Of a DNA stretch of 64,000 nt, positions 52,749 through 63,079 are shown one piece after another. The DNA is taken from positions 2,046,001-2,110,000 of the forward strand of contig NZ_CP049015.1 in the NCBI RefSeq assembly GCF_011064845.1, read 5' to 3'. Both the position numbers and the translations under genes were made by a program. The stretch comes from Citrobacter freundii ATCC 8090 = MTCC 1658 = NBRC 12681 (lineage in GTDB: Bacteria; Pseudomonadota; Gammaproteobacteria; Enterobacterales; Enterobacteriaceae). The notes under the pieces were generated by a model. That model saw only the letters and a list, made by a program, of their open reading frames with translations. It searched no databases and was not told the DNA's origin. Position 1 is the stretch's first letter; each line of letters begins with the position of its first letter.

Positions 52749-54002
52749 TCAGTGTTTGATGCCTAACGAATCGGCTAACTGCTTCGCCAACTGATTATTG
52801 TCATCTGCGCCGTACTCCCAGAACATGGCGCCTCCCAACCCTTTGCTTTTGATGTAGTCGGCTTTGATCGCCACCGAACGCGGATTTTCATAGGAGAGGG
52901 CAAAGAGTGTTTTTCCATCTGCAGACTGCACCGACAGCCACGGCACTTTCGCTTCATCATCCCAATGTTGGCTAAAGCGTTTTTGCGGATCGTTGATCAA
53001 CTTCGCCACGATATCGTTGTACTTCACGTAGGTATCTTTGCTCAGGTCGACGCCCAGTGATTTGAACAACTCAATTTGAGCTGACTCGAAATAGGGCTGG
53101 GTAGCCGGGTTTTTCTGCGCGTCAGGTTTGCTCCAGTCAATACCTGGCTCAACGGCGCGTTTTGGTACGCGTCCATAAAAGCCAATGCCCAGATTCATTT
53201 GGCTCGGTTTCAGACCGGCTGCGAGATAGTTACTGACCACAAAATCGGCGCTGTACTTATCCGCCGCGGCGACCGTCGGCCATTGCGTCGAATCATACAG
53301 GTTCGAGTTAAAATACTGGGTGCCGTAAGCCATGTCATAGGTCATCAGGTTGATGTAGTCGAGCGATGGTGCAATGGCTTTTACATCTACCCAGCTTTTC
53401 GGACTTTCTGCATTTGCGCCCACGGCGATGGTCAGCAGCTTTTTATGCCCCAATGCGGCCCGCAGTTCTGTTAGCAGCGCGGTAAAGTTAGCGCGGTCAG
53501 CCGGTTGGCTTTCGACCAGTCCCCAGGCGCCGTTAACCGGATATTCCCAGTCGAGATCGATGCCATCCAGACCATATTTCGCAATTATCTCTTGCGCAGA
53601 CTGAATAAACACTGCGCGCGTATCCTTCGTTGCCGCCGCACCAGAGAATCCACGCGCTCCCCAGCCGCCGACGGAAAGTAACACTTTCAGGTTTGGATTT
53701 TGTTTACGCAGCTGTGGGATTTTCAGCAAATCATCCTGCACTTTCTGTGAAAGCCAAATTTGATGCAGTTTGCTGGCGTCTTTTAAGGCGTCATTGGTCT
53801 CGTCTTTTTCGTTGTTGTAGACAAGGCCAAACGAATAGTTGAGATGGGTTATCTGGCGAACATCCAGTTTATTGATGTCGCCGCCAGGACCGGCAGTGAC
53901 GTCGCCACCGCCATTAAAGTAGCCAACTGACATCAGTGAACTGGCGGAAACAACGCTGGCGCAGAGCAGGGGTAATGCTGCCAACAAAGGCAATAGTTTC
54001 AT
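52749..54002 (-). CDS. Secreted chitinase, glycoside hydrolase family 18
   Basis: The 417-residue protein has signal peptide MKLLPLLAALPLLCASVVSA and a GH18 barrel. The catalytic DxxDxDxE motif is in YGLDGIDLDWEYPV. The SxGG motif is in LLSVGGWGARG, and the substrate-assisting strand reads DYINLMTYDMAYG. There is no separate chitin-binding domain, so it is a minimal single-domain chitinase exported to the periplasm or beyond. It is absent from this place in E. coli K-12. Confidence 0.92.
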   Translation of the reverse strand: MKLLPLLAALPLLCASVVSASSLMSVGYFNGGGDVTAGPGGDINKLDVRQITHLNYSFGLVYNNEKDETNDALKDASKLHQIWLSQKVQDDLLKIPQLRKQNPNLKVLLSVGGWGARGFSGAAATKDTRAVFIQSAQEIIAKYGLDGIDLDWEYPVNGAWGLVESQPADRANFTALLTELRAALGHKKLLTIAVGANAESPKSWVDVKAIAPSLDYINLMTYDMAYGTQYFNSNLYDSTQWPTVAAADKYSADFVVSNYLAAGLKPSQMNLGIGFYGRVPKRAVEPGIDWSKPDAQKNPATQPYFESAQIELFKSLGVDLSKDTYVKYNDIVAKLINDPQKRFSQHWDDEAKVPWLSVQSADGKTLFALSYENPRSVAIKADYIKSKGLGGAMFWEYGADDNNQLAKQLADSLGIKH

Positions 54003-54298
54003 CGGTGTTCCTCTTTGACATTTAAACAAGTAAACACGCCACGGAAATGGCGTGGCGAAAAAAAAAGCATCCGCAGGTTAACAGTTTCATAACAGGAAAA
54101 ATGCGAAGGGGTTCACGCCATTTTAGCGAAGCGGCTGCCAGGTTCACTTGGTTTTCAATTCATCTTTGCATTTATTTGTGATCTTGGTTGTGAAATGCAG
54201 ATAATAATCTGTGTTTTAAAGATTTGATGTTGACCTCAAAAATTATATGGATAAGTATGATTGTCACTGATGCAAAACTGAACACAAAGGAAAATTCA
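54003..54298. other. Divergent region chitinase / ydjL
   Basis: No gene. It contains a CGCCATTTTAGCGAAGCGG stretch and, near 54205-54215, TGTGTTTTAAAG that may be part of the ydjL promoter. Confidence 0.4.
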
Positions 54299-55375
54299 AT
54301 GAAAGCACTGGCAAGATTTGGCAAGGCCTTTGGCGGCTATAAGATGATTGATGTACCGGAACCAGTTTGTGGCCCGGATGACATCGTGATTGAAATCAAA
54401 GCGGCGGCTATCTGCGGCGCGGACATGAAACACTACAATGTTGATAGCGGATCTGATCAATTTAACTCCATCCGCGGCCATGAGTTCGCCGGTAAAATTG
54501 TCCGCGTTGGCGACAAAGTTAAGGACTGGAAAGTCGGTCAGCGGGTGGTTTCTGACAATAGTGGACATGTATGCGGTGTTTGCCCGGCCTGCGAACAAGG
54601 CGATTTTCTGTGTTGTACAGAAAAAGTGAACTTAGGTCTCGACAACAACACATGGGGCGGAGGGTTCTCTAAATATTGCCTGGTGCCGGGGGAAATCCTC
54701 AAAATTCACCGCCATGCGCTGTGGGAAATCCCACAAGGCGTTGATTATGAAGAAGCGGCGGTGCTGGATCCTATCTGTAACGCCTACAAATCTATTGCTC
54801 AGCAATCCAAATTCCTTCCCGGCCAGGACGTCGTGGTTTTCGGCACCGGCCCATTAGGGCTCTTTTCCGTGCAAATGGCGCGCATCATGGGGGCCGTAAA
54901 TATCGTAATGGTCGGGCTGGAAGAGGACGTTGCCGTACGCTTCCCGATCGCCAAAGAGCTGGGGGCGACAGCTGTCGTTAACGGTTCGACCGAAGATGTG
55001 GTTGCACGCTGCCAGGAAATCTGCGGTAAAGACAATCTGGGGCTAGTCATTGAATGCTCTGGTGCCAATATAGCTCTGAAACAATCGATCGAAATGCTGC
55101 GCCCGAATGGTGAAGTCGTTCGCGTCGGCATGGGCTTTAAACCTCTCGATTTCTCCATCAACGACATCACCGCGTGGAACAAAAGCATCATTGGCCATAT
55201 GGCCTACGATTCTACATCCTGGCGCAACGCCATACGCCTGCTGGCCAGCGGAGCGATCAAGGTCAAACCGATGATCACTCACCGTATCGGCCTGTCGCAA
55301 TGGCGCGAAGGATTTGACGCCATGGTCAATAAAACCGCGATTAAAGTCATCATGACTTACGACTTTGATGAATAA
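54299..55375 (+). CDS. ydjL: YdjL, zinc-type alcohol/polyol dehydrogenase
   Basis: The 358-residue medium-chain dehydrogenase has catalytic zinc ligands in AAAICGADM and RGHEFAGKI, the four-cysteine structural zinc lobe CGVCPACEQGDFLCC and the NAD fold VVFGTGPLGLFSVQMAR. It is the first gene of the ydjLKJIHG run. AAAGGAAAATTC precedes the ATG. It presumably oxidises a hydroxyl of the sugar acid handled by the cluster. Confidence 0.94.
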   Translation: MKALARFGKAFGGYKMIDVPEPVCGPDDIVIEIKAAAICGADMKHYNVDSGSDQFNSIRGHEFAGKIVRVGDKVKDWKVGQRVVSDNSGHVCGVCPACEQGDFLCCTEKVNLGLDNNTWGGGFSKYCLVPGEILKIHRHALWEIPQGVDYEEAAVLDPICNAYKSIAQQSKFLPGQDVVVFGTGPLGLFSVQMARIMGAVNIVMVGLEEDVAVRFPIAKELGATAVVNGSTEDVVARCQEICGKDNLGLVIECSGANIALKQSIEMLRPNGEVVRVGMGFKPLDFSINDITAWNKSIIGHMAYDSTSWRNAIRLLASGAIKVKPMITHRIGLSQWREGFDAMVNKTAIKVIMTYDFDE

Positions 55376-55401
55376 CATGTTTATTAAAAGGACGTTATCG
55401 C

Positions 55402-56781
55402 ATGGAACAAATAGCAAAACCGCACTGCGGCGCCAGACTGGACAGGCTACCTGACTGTCGCTGGCATACGTCAATGTTTGCGATGGTTGCCTTCGGATTA
55501 CTGGTTTGCTGGAGTAATGCCGTCGGCGGATTAATTCTCGCGCAGTTAAAAGAACTTGGCTGGACTGATAATTCCACCACCGCCACGTTCTCTGCCATTA
55601 CGACGGCTGGAATGTTTCTCGGCGCGCTCGGTGGGGGAATTATTGGCGATAAAATCGGGCGTAAAAACGCATTTATTCTATATGAAGCGATTCATATTAT
55701 TTCTATGATCGTGGGTGCGTTTTCACCCAATATGACCTTTCTGATCGCCTGCCGTTTTGTAATGGGAGTTGGATTAGGCGCGCTGTTAGTGACCTTATTT
55801 GCCGGGTTTACCGAATATATGCCTGGCAGAAATCGTGGTACATGGTCGAGTCGGGTCTCGTTTATCGGCAACTGGTCTTATCCACTCTGTTCGCTGATTG
55901 CGATGGGGCTGACGCCACTTATCAGCGCGGAATGGAACTGGCGTGTACAGTTGTTGATTCCTGCGGTGCTGTCGCTCATAGCAACGGTTATTGCCTGGCG
56001 CAGTTTCCCTGAGTCGCCTCGCTGGCTGGAGTCTCGCGGGCGCTACCAGGAAGCCGAAAAGGTGATGCGGGCAATTGAGGAAGGTGTCATTCGACAGACC
56101 GGTAAGCCGCTGCCACCAGTCGTAATAGATGATGATGGCAAACAACCGTGTTCTGTTCCGTACTCCGCATTATTAACAGGGGTGTTACTGAAGCGGGTTA
56201 TTTTGGGTTCCTTTGTTCTGATTGCCATGAACGTCGTCCAGTACACCTTAATTAATTGGCTACCGACAATATTTATGACACAGGGCATTAATCTGAAAGA
56301 CTCCATTGTCTTAAATACCATGAGTATGTTCGGCGCGCCGTTTGGGATTTTTATCGCCATGCTGGTAATGGATAAAATTCCGAGAAAGACCATGGGTGTG
56401 GGGTTATTAGTGTTAATTGCCGTGCTGGGATATATCTATTCACTGCAAACCAGCATGCTGCTGATTACGCTAATTGGTTTCTTCCTGATTACTTTTGTCT
56501 ATATGTACGTTTGCTACGCCTCGGCAGTCTATGTTCCGGAAATATGGCCAACCGAAGCGAAACTCCGCGGTTCTGGTCTGGCGAATGCGGTAGGACGTAT
56601 CAGTGGTATCGCTGCGCCTTATGCGGTCGCGGTATTGCTTAATGGTTATGGAGTGACGGGTGTATTTGTACTGCTGGGTGCGGTCTCCATTATTGTCGCT
56701 GTCGCCATTGCTACCATCGGAATTGAAACCAAAGGCGTCTCTGTCGAAAGTCTCGGTATTGATGCAGTTACCAGCAAATAA
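55402..56781 (+). CDS. ydjK: YdjK, MFS sugar-type transporter
   Basis: The 459-residue, 12-helix MFS protein of the sugar-porter type has GGGIIGDKIGRKNAFILYE in loop 2-3, PESPRWLESRGRYQEAEKVM after helix 6 and VPEIWPTEAKLRGSG near helix 10. It is the likely importer of the cluster's substrate. It shares its architecture with YdjE at the other end of the cluster. Confidence 0.94.
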   Translation: MEQIAKPHCGARLDRLPDCRWHTSMFAMVAFGLLVCWSNAVGGLILAQLKELGWTDNSTTATFSAITTAGMFLGALGGGIIGDKIGRKNAFILYEAIHIISMIVGAFSPNMTFLIACRFVMGVGLGALLVTLFAGFTEYMPGRNRGTWSSRVSFIGNWSYPLCSLIAMGLTPLISAEWNWRVQLLIPAVLSLIATVIAWRSFPESPRWLESRGRYQEAEKVMRAIEEGVIRQTGKPLPPVVIDDDGKQPCSVPYSALLTGVLLKRVILGSFVLIAMNVVQYTLINWLPTIFMTQGINLKDSIVLNTMSMFGAPFGIFIAMLVMDKIPRKTMGVGLLVLIAVLGYIYSLQTSMLLITLIGFFLITFVYMYVCYASAVYVPEIWPTEAKLRGSGLANAVGRISGIAAPYAVAVLLNGYGVTGVFVLLGAVSIIVAVAIATIGIETKGVSVESLGIDAVTSK

Positions 56782-56798
56782 TATTGATGGGAAATAAA

Positions 56799-57842
56799 AT
56801 GAAAAATTCAAAAGCGATATTAAAAACGCCGGGCACGATGAAAATTATTGCCGCCGATATCCCGGTGCCAAAAGAGCACGAAGTGCTGATTAAAGTGGAA
56901 TACGTTGGAATTTGTGGATCAGATGTTCATGGTTTTGAATCAGGTCCTTTTATTCCGCCGAAAGATCCCAATCAGGAAATTGGTCTGGGGCATGAATGCG
57001 CCGGTACGGTGGTGGCAGTAGGGAACCGTGTGACTAAATTTAAACCCGGCGACCAGGTGAATATCGAACCGGGCGTGCCGTGCGGTCACTGCCGCTACTG
57101 TCTGGAAGGGAAATACAACATCTGCCCTGATGTTGACTTTATGGCCACGCAACCTAATTATCGCGGCGCGCTAACCCACTATCTGTGCCATCCGGAGAGC
57201 TTCACTTACAAGTTGCCCGATAATATGGACACCATGGAAGGCGCGCTGGTAGAGCCCGCGGCGGTAGGGATGCATGCCGCAATGCTGGCGGACGTTAAAC
57301 CGGGCAAGAAAATCGTCATTCTGGGGGCGGGCTGTATTGGTTTAATGACCCTGCAAGCCTGTAAATGTTTGGGTGCTACCGACATTGCGGTGGTTGATGT
57401 CCTGGAAAAGCGTCTGACCATGGCCGAGCAACTTGGCGCGACGACCGTGATCAACGGGGCGAAAGAGGACACCGTTGTCCGCTGCCAGCAGTTCTCCGGA
57501 GATATGGGGGCCGATATTGTTTTTGAAACCGCAGGTTCAGCGATCACTGTTAAGCAGGCTCCATATCTGGTAATGCGCGGCGGGAAAATCATGATCGTGG
57601 GTACTGTACCTGGTGATTCAGCGATTAATTTCCTCAAAATTAACCGTGAAGTGTCTATTCAGACCGTTTTCCGTTATGCCAACCGCTACCCGGTCACGAT
57701 TGAAGCCATCTCCTCAGGGCGTTTTGATGTGAAGTCGATGGTGACGCATATTTACGATTATGAAGATGTTCAGCGCGCGTTTGATGAATCCGTTAATAAC
57801 AAATGTGAAATTATCAAAGGCGTTATTAAAGTAAATTATTAA
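56799..57842 (+). CDS. ydjJ: YdjJ, zinc-type alcohol/polyol dehydrogenase
   Basis: The 347-residue sorbitol-dehydrogenase-like enzyme has YVGICGSDVHGFE and GLGHECAGTVVAVG (catalytic zinc), the structural zinc lobe PCGHCRYCLEGKYNIC and VILGAGCIGLMTLQACK (NAD site). ATG 56799 gives MKNSKAILKTPG. It is the second of two paralogous dehydrogenases in the cluster. Confidence 0.94.
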   Translation: MKNSKAILKTPGTMKIIAADIPVPKEHEVLIKVEYVGICGSDVHGFESGPFIPPKDPNQEIGLGHECAGTVVAVGNRVTKFKPGDQVNIEPGVPCGHCRYCLEGKYNICPDVDFMATQPNYRGALTHYLCHPESFTYKLPDNMDTMEGALVEPAAVGMHAAMLADVKPGKKIVILGAGCIGLMTLQACKCLGATDIAVVDVLEKRLTMAEQLGATTVINGAKEDTVVRCQQFSGDMGADIVFETAGSAITVKQAPYLVMRGGKIMIVGTVPGDSAINFLKINREVSIQTVFRYANRYPVTIEAISSGRFDVKSMVTHIYDYEDVQRAFDESVNNKCEIIKGVIKVNY

Positions 57843-57866
57843 TCTATTGAAAAGGGAGAAATAACC

Positions 57867-58703
57867 ATGCTGGCAGATATTAAATATTGGGAAAATGATG
57901 CTCAAAATAAACATTATGCAATTGCCCACTTTAACGTGTGGAATGCGGAAATGTTAATGGGAGTGATTGATGCGGCGGAAGAATCTAAATCGCCGGTAAT
58001 TATCTCCTTCGGTACCGGCTTTGTGGGTAATACCTCGTTTGAAGATTTTTCGCATATGATGGTTTCTATGGCGAAAAAAGCCTCGGTGCCGGTTATTACC
58101 CACTGGGATCACGGACGCAGCATGGAGATAATCCATAACGCATGGGCCCACGGCATGAATTCACTGATGCGTGATGCTTCCGCTTTTGATTTCGAGGAGA
58201 ATATTCGCCTGACCAAAGAGGCGGTCGATTTCTTCCACCCGCTGGGTATTCCGGTCGAAGCAGAGCTGGGCCATGTGGGTAATGAAACGGTCTACGAAGA
58301 GGCGCTGGCGGGTTATCACTACACTGACCCAAGCCAGGCGGCTGAGTTTGTCGAGCGTACCGGCTGTGACTCGCTGGCGGTAGCGATTGGTAACCAGCAC
58401 GGCGTCTACACCTCCGAACCGAAACTGAACTTTGACGTGGTTAAACGAGTGCGTCAGGCGGTATCCGTTCCGCTGGTGCTGCACGGCGCGTCCGGCATTA
58501 GCGACGCGGATATCAAAAAAGCCATTTCATTAGGCATTTCGAAAATCAATATTCACACCGAACTGTGCCAGGCCGCAATGGTGGCGGTGCAGGAGAACCA
58601 GGACCAGCCGTTCCTGCACGTTGAACGTGAAGTACGTAAAGCCGTAAAAGCGCGCGCGCTGGAGAAAATCAAATTGTTTGGTTCAGACGGTAAAGCGGAA
58701 TGA
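57867..58703 (+). CDS. ydjI: YdjI, class II (zinc) ketose-bisphosphate-type aldolase
   Basis: The 278-residue class II aldolase has the catalytic Asp/His in THWDHGRSMEI, a zinc His in VEAELGHVGNE, and further zinc ligands in NQHGVYTSEP and VLHGASGISDADI. In E. coli YdjI cleaves long phosphorylated uronate-type sugars. GGGAGAAATAACC precedes the ATG. Confidence 0.94.
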   Translation: MLADIKYWENDAQNKHYAIAHFNVWNAEMLMGVIDAAEESKSPVIISFGTGFVGNTSFEDFSHMMVSMAKKASVPVITHWDHGRSMEIIHNAWAHGMNSLMRDASAFDFEENIRLTKEAVDFFHPLGIPVEAELGHVGNETVYEEALAGYHYTDPSQAAEFVERTGCDSLAVAIGNQHGVYTSEPKLNFDVVKRVRQAVSVPLVLHGASGISDADIKKAISLGISKINIHTELCQAAMVAVQENQDQPFLHVEREVRKAVKARALEKIKLFGSDGKAE

Positions 58704-58707
58704 CAAT

Positions 58708-59655
58708 ATGGATAATATCGAGGTTATTTGTATAGGGGCGGCAATTGTTGATATTCCCTTGCAACCAGTGAGTAAAAATATCTTTGATGTTGACTCTTAT
58801 CCATTAGAACGAATAGCTATGACCACGGGAGGTGACGCTATTAATGAGGCGACGATTATTTCTCGCCTCGGCCATCGCACGGCGTTAATAGGCCGGATAG
58901 GTGACGATGCTGCGGGGCATTTTATTGTCGACCACTGCCGTCGGGAGAATATTGATATTAAAAGCCTGAAGCAGGATGCTGATATTGATACTTCCATTAA
59001 CGTGGGTTTAGTCACCGCTGATGGTGAACGCACCTTTGTGACTAACCGTAACGGCAGCTTATGGAAACTGAATATAAACGATGTTGATTTTGACCGTTTC
59101 TCTCAAGCAAAGCTGCTGTCGCTGGCGAGTATTTTTAATAGCCCGTTGTTGGATGGTGATGCACTGACGGCAATTTTCACTCAGGCGAAAGCGCATAAGC
59201 TCATTATCTGCGCGGATATGATTAAACCGCGACTGAATGAAACGCTGGACGATATCCGTGAAGCGCTGAGCTACGTGGATTATCTGTTTCCCAATTTTGA
59301 AGAGGCAAAACTGCTCACTGGGAAAGAGACGCTGGATGAGATTGCCGACAGTTTTCTGAACTGTGGCGTGAAAACCGTCGTGATTAAGACCGGCAAGAGA
59401 GGCTGTTTTATCAAGCGTGTTGACATGAAAATGGAGGTCCCGGCGGTGTCAGGAATTACCGCCATCGACACCATCGGCGCGGGGGATAACTTTGCTTCAG
59501 GATTTATCTCCGCGCTGCTAGAAGGCAAACCGCTTCGCGACTGCGCGCTGTTTGCTAATGCAACGGCGGCAATATCGGTACTGAGCGTGGGTGCCACGAC
59601 GGGTGTGAAGAACAGAAAGCTGGTTGAACAACTTCTTGACGAATACGAAGGGTAA
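58708..59655 (+). CDS. ydjH: YdjH, PfkB-family sugar kinase
   Basis: The 315-residue ribokinase-family protein has the N-terminal GGDAINEATIISRLGHRTALIGRIGDD and the C-terminal signature DTIGAGDNFASGFISALLEG with catalytic Asp. It presumably phosphorylates the sugar before cleavage by YdjI. ATG 58708 lies 4 bp after the ydjI stop. Confidence 0.94.
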   Translation: MDNIEVICIGAAIVDIPLQPVSKNIFDVDSYPLERIAMTTGGDAINEATIISRLGHRTALIGRIGDDAAGHFIVDHCRRENIDIKSLKQDADIDTSINVGLVTADGERTFVTNRNGSLWKLNINDVDFDRFSQAKLLSLASIFNSPLLDGDALTAIFTQAKAHKLIICADMIKPRLNETLDDIREALSYVDYLFPNFEEAKLLTGKETLDEIADSFLNCGVKTVVIKTGKRGCFIKRVDMKMEVPAVSGITAIDTIGAGDNFASGFISALLEGKPLRDCALFANATAAISVLSVGATTGVKNRKLVEQLLDEYEG

Positions 59656-59664
59656 TAGCGGCAG

Positions 59665-60648
59665 ATGAAAATGATTCCTTTAGGAAGTACGGATATTACG
59701 CTTTCCCGCATGGGATTAGGCACATGGGCTATTGGCGGTGGTCCGGCATGGAATGGCGATCTCGATCTGCAGATTTGTATCGATACCATTGTTGAGGCGC
59801 ATCGCTGCGGTATCAATCTGATTGATACCGCGCCAGGCTACAACTTTGGCAACAGTGAAGTGATTGTCGGTCAGGCGCTGAAAAAGCTGCCGCGCAGCGA
59901 GGTAGTGGTTGAAACCAAATGCGGCATCGTCTGGGAGCGAACAGGCAGCCTGTTTAACAAAGTGGGCGATCGCCAGCTGTATAAAAACCTCACGCCTGGG
60001 TCTATTCGCGAAGAGGTTGATGCCAGCCTGCAAAGATTGGGTATCGACAGTATTGATATCTATATGACCCACTGGCAGTCGGTCGAACCCTGTTTTACGC
60101 CGATTGCGGAAACCGTAGACACGCTGAACGCACTGAAAAAAGAGGGGAAAATCCGTTCGATTGGTGCGGCGAACGTCAATGCCGGGCATATCAGGGAGTA
60201 TCTCAAACACGGTGAGCTGGATATTATCCAGGCCAAGTACAGCATTCTTGACCGGGCGCTGGAAGCTGAACTGCTGCCGCTATGTCAGCAGAATGGCATC
60301 ATCGTGCAGGTATATTCACCGCTTGAGCAGGGGTTGTTGACCGGTACTATCGCCCGAGATTATGTTCCTGGCGGCGCGCGGGCTAACAAGGTCTGGTTTC
60401 AGCGGGAAAATATGTTGCGGGTGATTGATATGCTTGGGCAGTGGCAGCCGCTTTGTGAAAAATACCGCTGCACAATTCCCGCACTAGCTCTGGCGTGGAT
60501 TTTAAAGCAAAGCGATTTGATCACCTTACTGAGTGGCGCAACCGCACCTGAACAGGTTCGCGAGAATGTCGAGGCGTTAACCATTCCCCTGACAGATGAT
60601 GATTCATTATTGATGAGGCGAATGGCGGAAGCGTTGGATATAAATTAA
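59665..60648 (+). CDS. ydjG: YdjG, aldo-keto reductase
   Basis: The 327-residue AKR has catalytic Tyr in LIDTAPGYNFGNSE, Lys in VVETKCGIVWER and His in YMTHWQSVEP. In E. coli YdjG reduces small aldehydes such as methylglyoxal using NADH. It is the last gene of the rightward run before the regulator. Confidence 0.94.
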   Translation: MKMIPLGSTDITLSRMGLGTWAIGGGPAWNGDLDLQICIDTIVEAHRCGINLIDTAPGYNFGNSEVIVGQALKKLPRSEVVVETKCGIVWERTGSLFNKVGDRQLYKNLTPGSIREEVDASLQRLGIDSIDIYMTHWQSVEPCFTPIAETVDTLNALKKEGKIRSIGAANVNAGHIREYLKHGELDIIQAKYSILDRALEAELLPLCQQNGIIVQVYSPLEQGLLTGTIARDYVPGGARANKVWFQRENMLRVIDMLGQWQPLCEKYRCTIPALALAWILKQSDLITLLSGATAPEQVRENVEALTIPLTDDDSLLMRRMAEALDIN

Positions 60649-60784
60649 TTCAGATAGGATTGACCTCTGTTTCTGTGTAAAAGAGTATTAAAATCTGTGA
60701 TTCAGACATGTTCTTTTGAAAATAAATATAGCCTGTGAGATACTAGGGTCTTATTATTACTTTGCAGGAAACAGAGGTATCATC

Positions 60785-61543
60785 GTGGCGGCAAAAGACA
60801 GGATTCAGGCCATTAAGCAAATGGTGGCTAACGATAAGAAAGTGGTGGTATCTAATTTAAGTTCAATCTTTCAGGTGACTGAGGAAACGATTCGCCGCGA
60901 TCTTGAAAAACTGGAAGATGAAGGTTTTTTGACCCGAACATATGGCGGTGCAGTGCTCAATACCACCGCGTTGTCCGACAATATTCATTTTTATAAGCGT
61001 GCAAAATCTTTCTTCGAAGAAAAGCAGATCATTGCACGTAATGCATTACCGTTTATTAAAAATAAGACCACAATGGCTGCCGACTCCAGCAGTACCGCGA
61101 TGGAATTATTAAAGCTGTTGAAGGAAAGAAACGATCTGACGTTGCTTACCAATTCGGCTGAAGCATTTCATGAGCTGGCGCAGTCAGAAATTAACGTGGT
61201 CTCTACTGGCGGTGAGCTGAATAAGAATACGCTGTCGCTGCAGGGAAGAATCACCAAGGAGATTATCAGCCGCTATCATGTTGATATCATGGTGATGAGC
61301 TGCAAAGGTTTGGATATGCAGAGTGGGGCGCTTGATTCTAATGAAGCGGAAGCGGAAATCAAAAAAACCATGATCCGCCAGGCGACTGAGGTGGCATTGT
61401 TAGTTGATCACTCAAAGTTTGATCGTAAAGCTTTCGTTCAGCTAGTGGACTTTAGCCATATTAATTACCTAATAACCAATAAGGCACCGGGTGCAGAGTG
61501 GATTGCATTTTGCAAAGAGAATAATATTCAACTCGTTTATTAA
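60785..61543 (+). CDS. ydjF: YdjF, DeoR-family transcriptional regulator
   Basis: The 252-residue protein has an N-terminal DeoR helix-turn-helix (VVVSNLSSIFQVTEETIRRDLEKLEDEGFLTRTYGGAV) and a C-terminal phosphosugar sensor domain (MAADSSSTAMELL, LLTNSAEAF, VSTGGELNKNTLSLQG, DHSKFDRKAFVQL). The start is GTG at 60785 with CAGAGG upstream, giving the E. coli-like AAKDRIQAIKQM start. It is the likely repressor of the cluster. Confidence 0.94.
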   Translation: MAAKDRIQAIKQMVANDKKVVVSNLSSIFQVTEETIRRDLEKLEDEGFLTRTYGGAVLNTTALSDNIHFYKRAKSFFEEKQIIARNALPFIKNKTTMAADSSSTAMELLKLLKERNDLTLLTNSAEAFHELAQSEINVVSTGGELNKNTLSLQGRITKEIISRYHVDIMVMSCKGLDMQSGALDSNEAEAEIKKTMIRQATEVALLVDHSKFDRKAFVQLVDFSHINYLITNKAPGAEWIAFCKENNIQLVY

Positions 61544-61683
61544 CTATAGCGAGGGTTGTGTCGATATTATTTTAGTTTGCACCTGGGAAATGCCATAAGA
61601 ATCTAATGATGATGGATGGCGCGGCAAAATTGCTTCTGCCGCGATCGCCATACTTTCTATTTAGCTGAATTTGAGGCATCCAG

Positions 61684-63042
61684 ATGGAACAATGTGACCC
61701 TATCGGCGCAAGATTAGATCGCTTACCTTTATCTCGATTTCATTTTCGTATTTTCGGCATTATTAGTTTTAGTTTGTTAATAACCGGTTTTCTCAGCTAT
61801 TCCGGGAATGTGGTATTAGCAAAATTAGTCAACACTGGCTGGTCAAACAATTATCTAAATGCCGCGTTTACCTCAGCGCTGATGTTCGGCTACTTTATCG
61901 GTTCACTAGCCGGCGGCTTTATTGGTGATTATCTCGGTCGACGCAAAGCGTTCCGTATCAATTTGTTAATCGTCGGGGCCTCAGCCTGCGCTGCAACGTT
62001 TGTGCCCAACATGTACTGGCTTATCTTCTTCCGCTGTCTGATGGGGATTGGAATGGGGGCGCTAATTATGGTGGGCTATGCCTCATTTACAGAATTCATT
62101 CCACCCGCGGTACGTGGGAAATGGTCTGCCCGTCTGTCATTTGTCGGCAACTGGGCACCAATGCTATCTGCGGCAATTGGCGTCGTGATCATTGCACTTT
62201 TAAGCTGGCGGGTGATGTTTCTGCTCGGTGGCATGGCAATGCTGTTGGCCTGGTATCTGTCAGGAAAATACTATATTGAATCCCCACGTTGGCTGGCTGG
62301 TAAAGGGAAGAGAAGCGAAGCTGAAAAACATCTTATGCAGGTTGAATCGCAAATTGAGCTAGAAAAAAACATCACTTTACCATCCTGCCGGAACGAATGC
62401 CCGTCGGCGGATTTAAGCACGGCAAGTGGTTCATTTTGGCTATTGTTTAAGGGGCCAATGTTGCGCTGTACACTGGTGGCGATCACGGTGCTTATCGCAA
62501 TGAATATTTCGCTCTACACCATTACGGTATGGATCCCGACTATATTTGTTAATTCGGGAATCGATGTAACGAAATCCATATTTATGACTGCGATAATTAT
62601 GATTGGCGCGCCAGTTGGGATATTTATTGCCGCGTTAATTATCGATCGCTTTCCACGGCGATTGTTTGGCTCATTCTTGTTGATTATTATCGCATTGCTC
62701 GGGTATTTCTATTCACTTCAAACTGAAGAGTGGGCCATTCTGAGCTACGGGCTGGTGATGATTTTTTTTCTGTATATGTATGTCTGCTTTGCCTCTGCAG
62801 TTTATGTCCCAGAACTATGGCCCACGCACCTAAGATTGAGAGGATCAGGTTTTGTTAATGCGGTGGGAAGGATTGTCGCTGTGTTTACGCCCTATGGCGT
62901 CGCTATTTTGTTGACCCGCTATGGCTCCGTTACGGTCTTTATCGTGTTAGGAGTAATGTTGGTTCTATGCGCGCTGATTCTTTTTTGTTTTGGCATCGAA
63001 ACACGCAAAGTATCGCTGGAAGAGATTTCAGCGCTGGCCTGA
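61684..63042 (+). CDS. ydjE: YdjE, MFS transporter
   Basis: The 452-residue, 12-helix sugar-porter-type MFS protein has AGGFIGDYLGRRKAFRINLL, ESPRWLAGKGKRSEAEKHL and VPELWPTHLRLRGSG. It is paralogous to YdjK. The 140-bp gap after ydjF suggests it may have its own promoter. Confidence 0.94.
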   Translation: MEQCDPIGARLDRLPLSRFHFRIFGIISFSLLITGFLSYSGNVVLAKLVNTGWSNNYLNAAFTSALMFGYFIGSLAGGFIGDYLGRRKAFRINLLIVGASACAATFVPNMYWLIFFRCLMGIGMGALIMVGYASFTEFIPPAVRGKWSARLSFVGNWAPMLSAAIGVVIIALLSWRVMFLLGGMAMLLAWYLSGKYYIESPRWLAGKGKRSEAEKHLMQVESQIELEKNITLPSCRNECPSADLSTASGSFWLLFKGPMLRCTLVAITVLIAMNISLYTITVWIPTIFVNSGIDVTKSIFMTAIIMIGAPVGIFIAALIIDRFPRRLFGSFLLIIIALLGYFYSLQTEEWAILSYGLVMIFFLYMYVCFASAVYVPELWPTHLRLRGSGFVNAVGRIVAVFTPYGVAILLTRYGSVTVFIVLGVMLVLCALILFCFGIETRKVSLEEISALA

Positions 63043-63079
63043 GATAACGCGCCGACAGGAGTGACCCTGTCGGCATCGC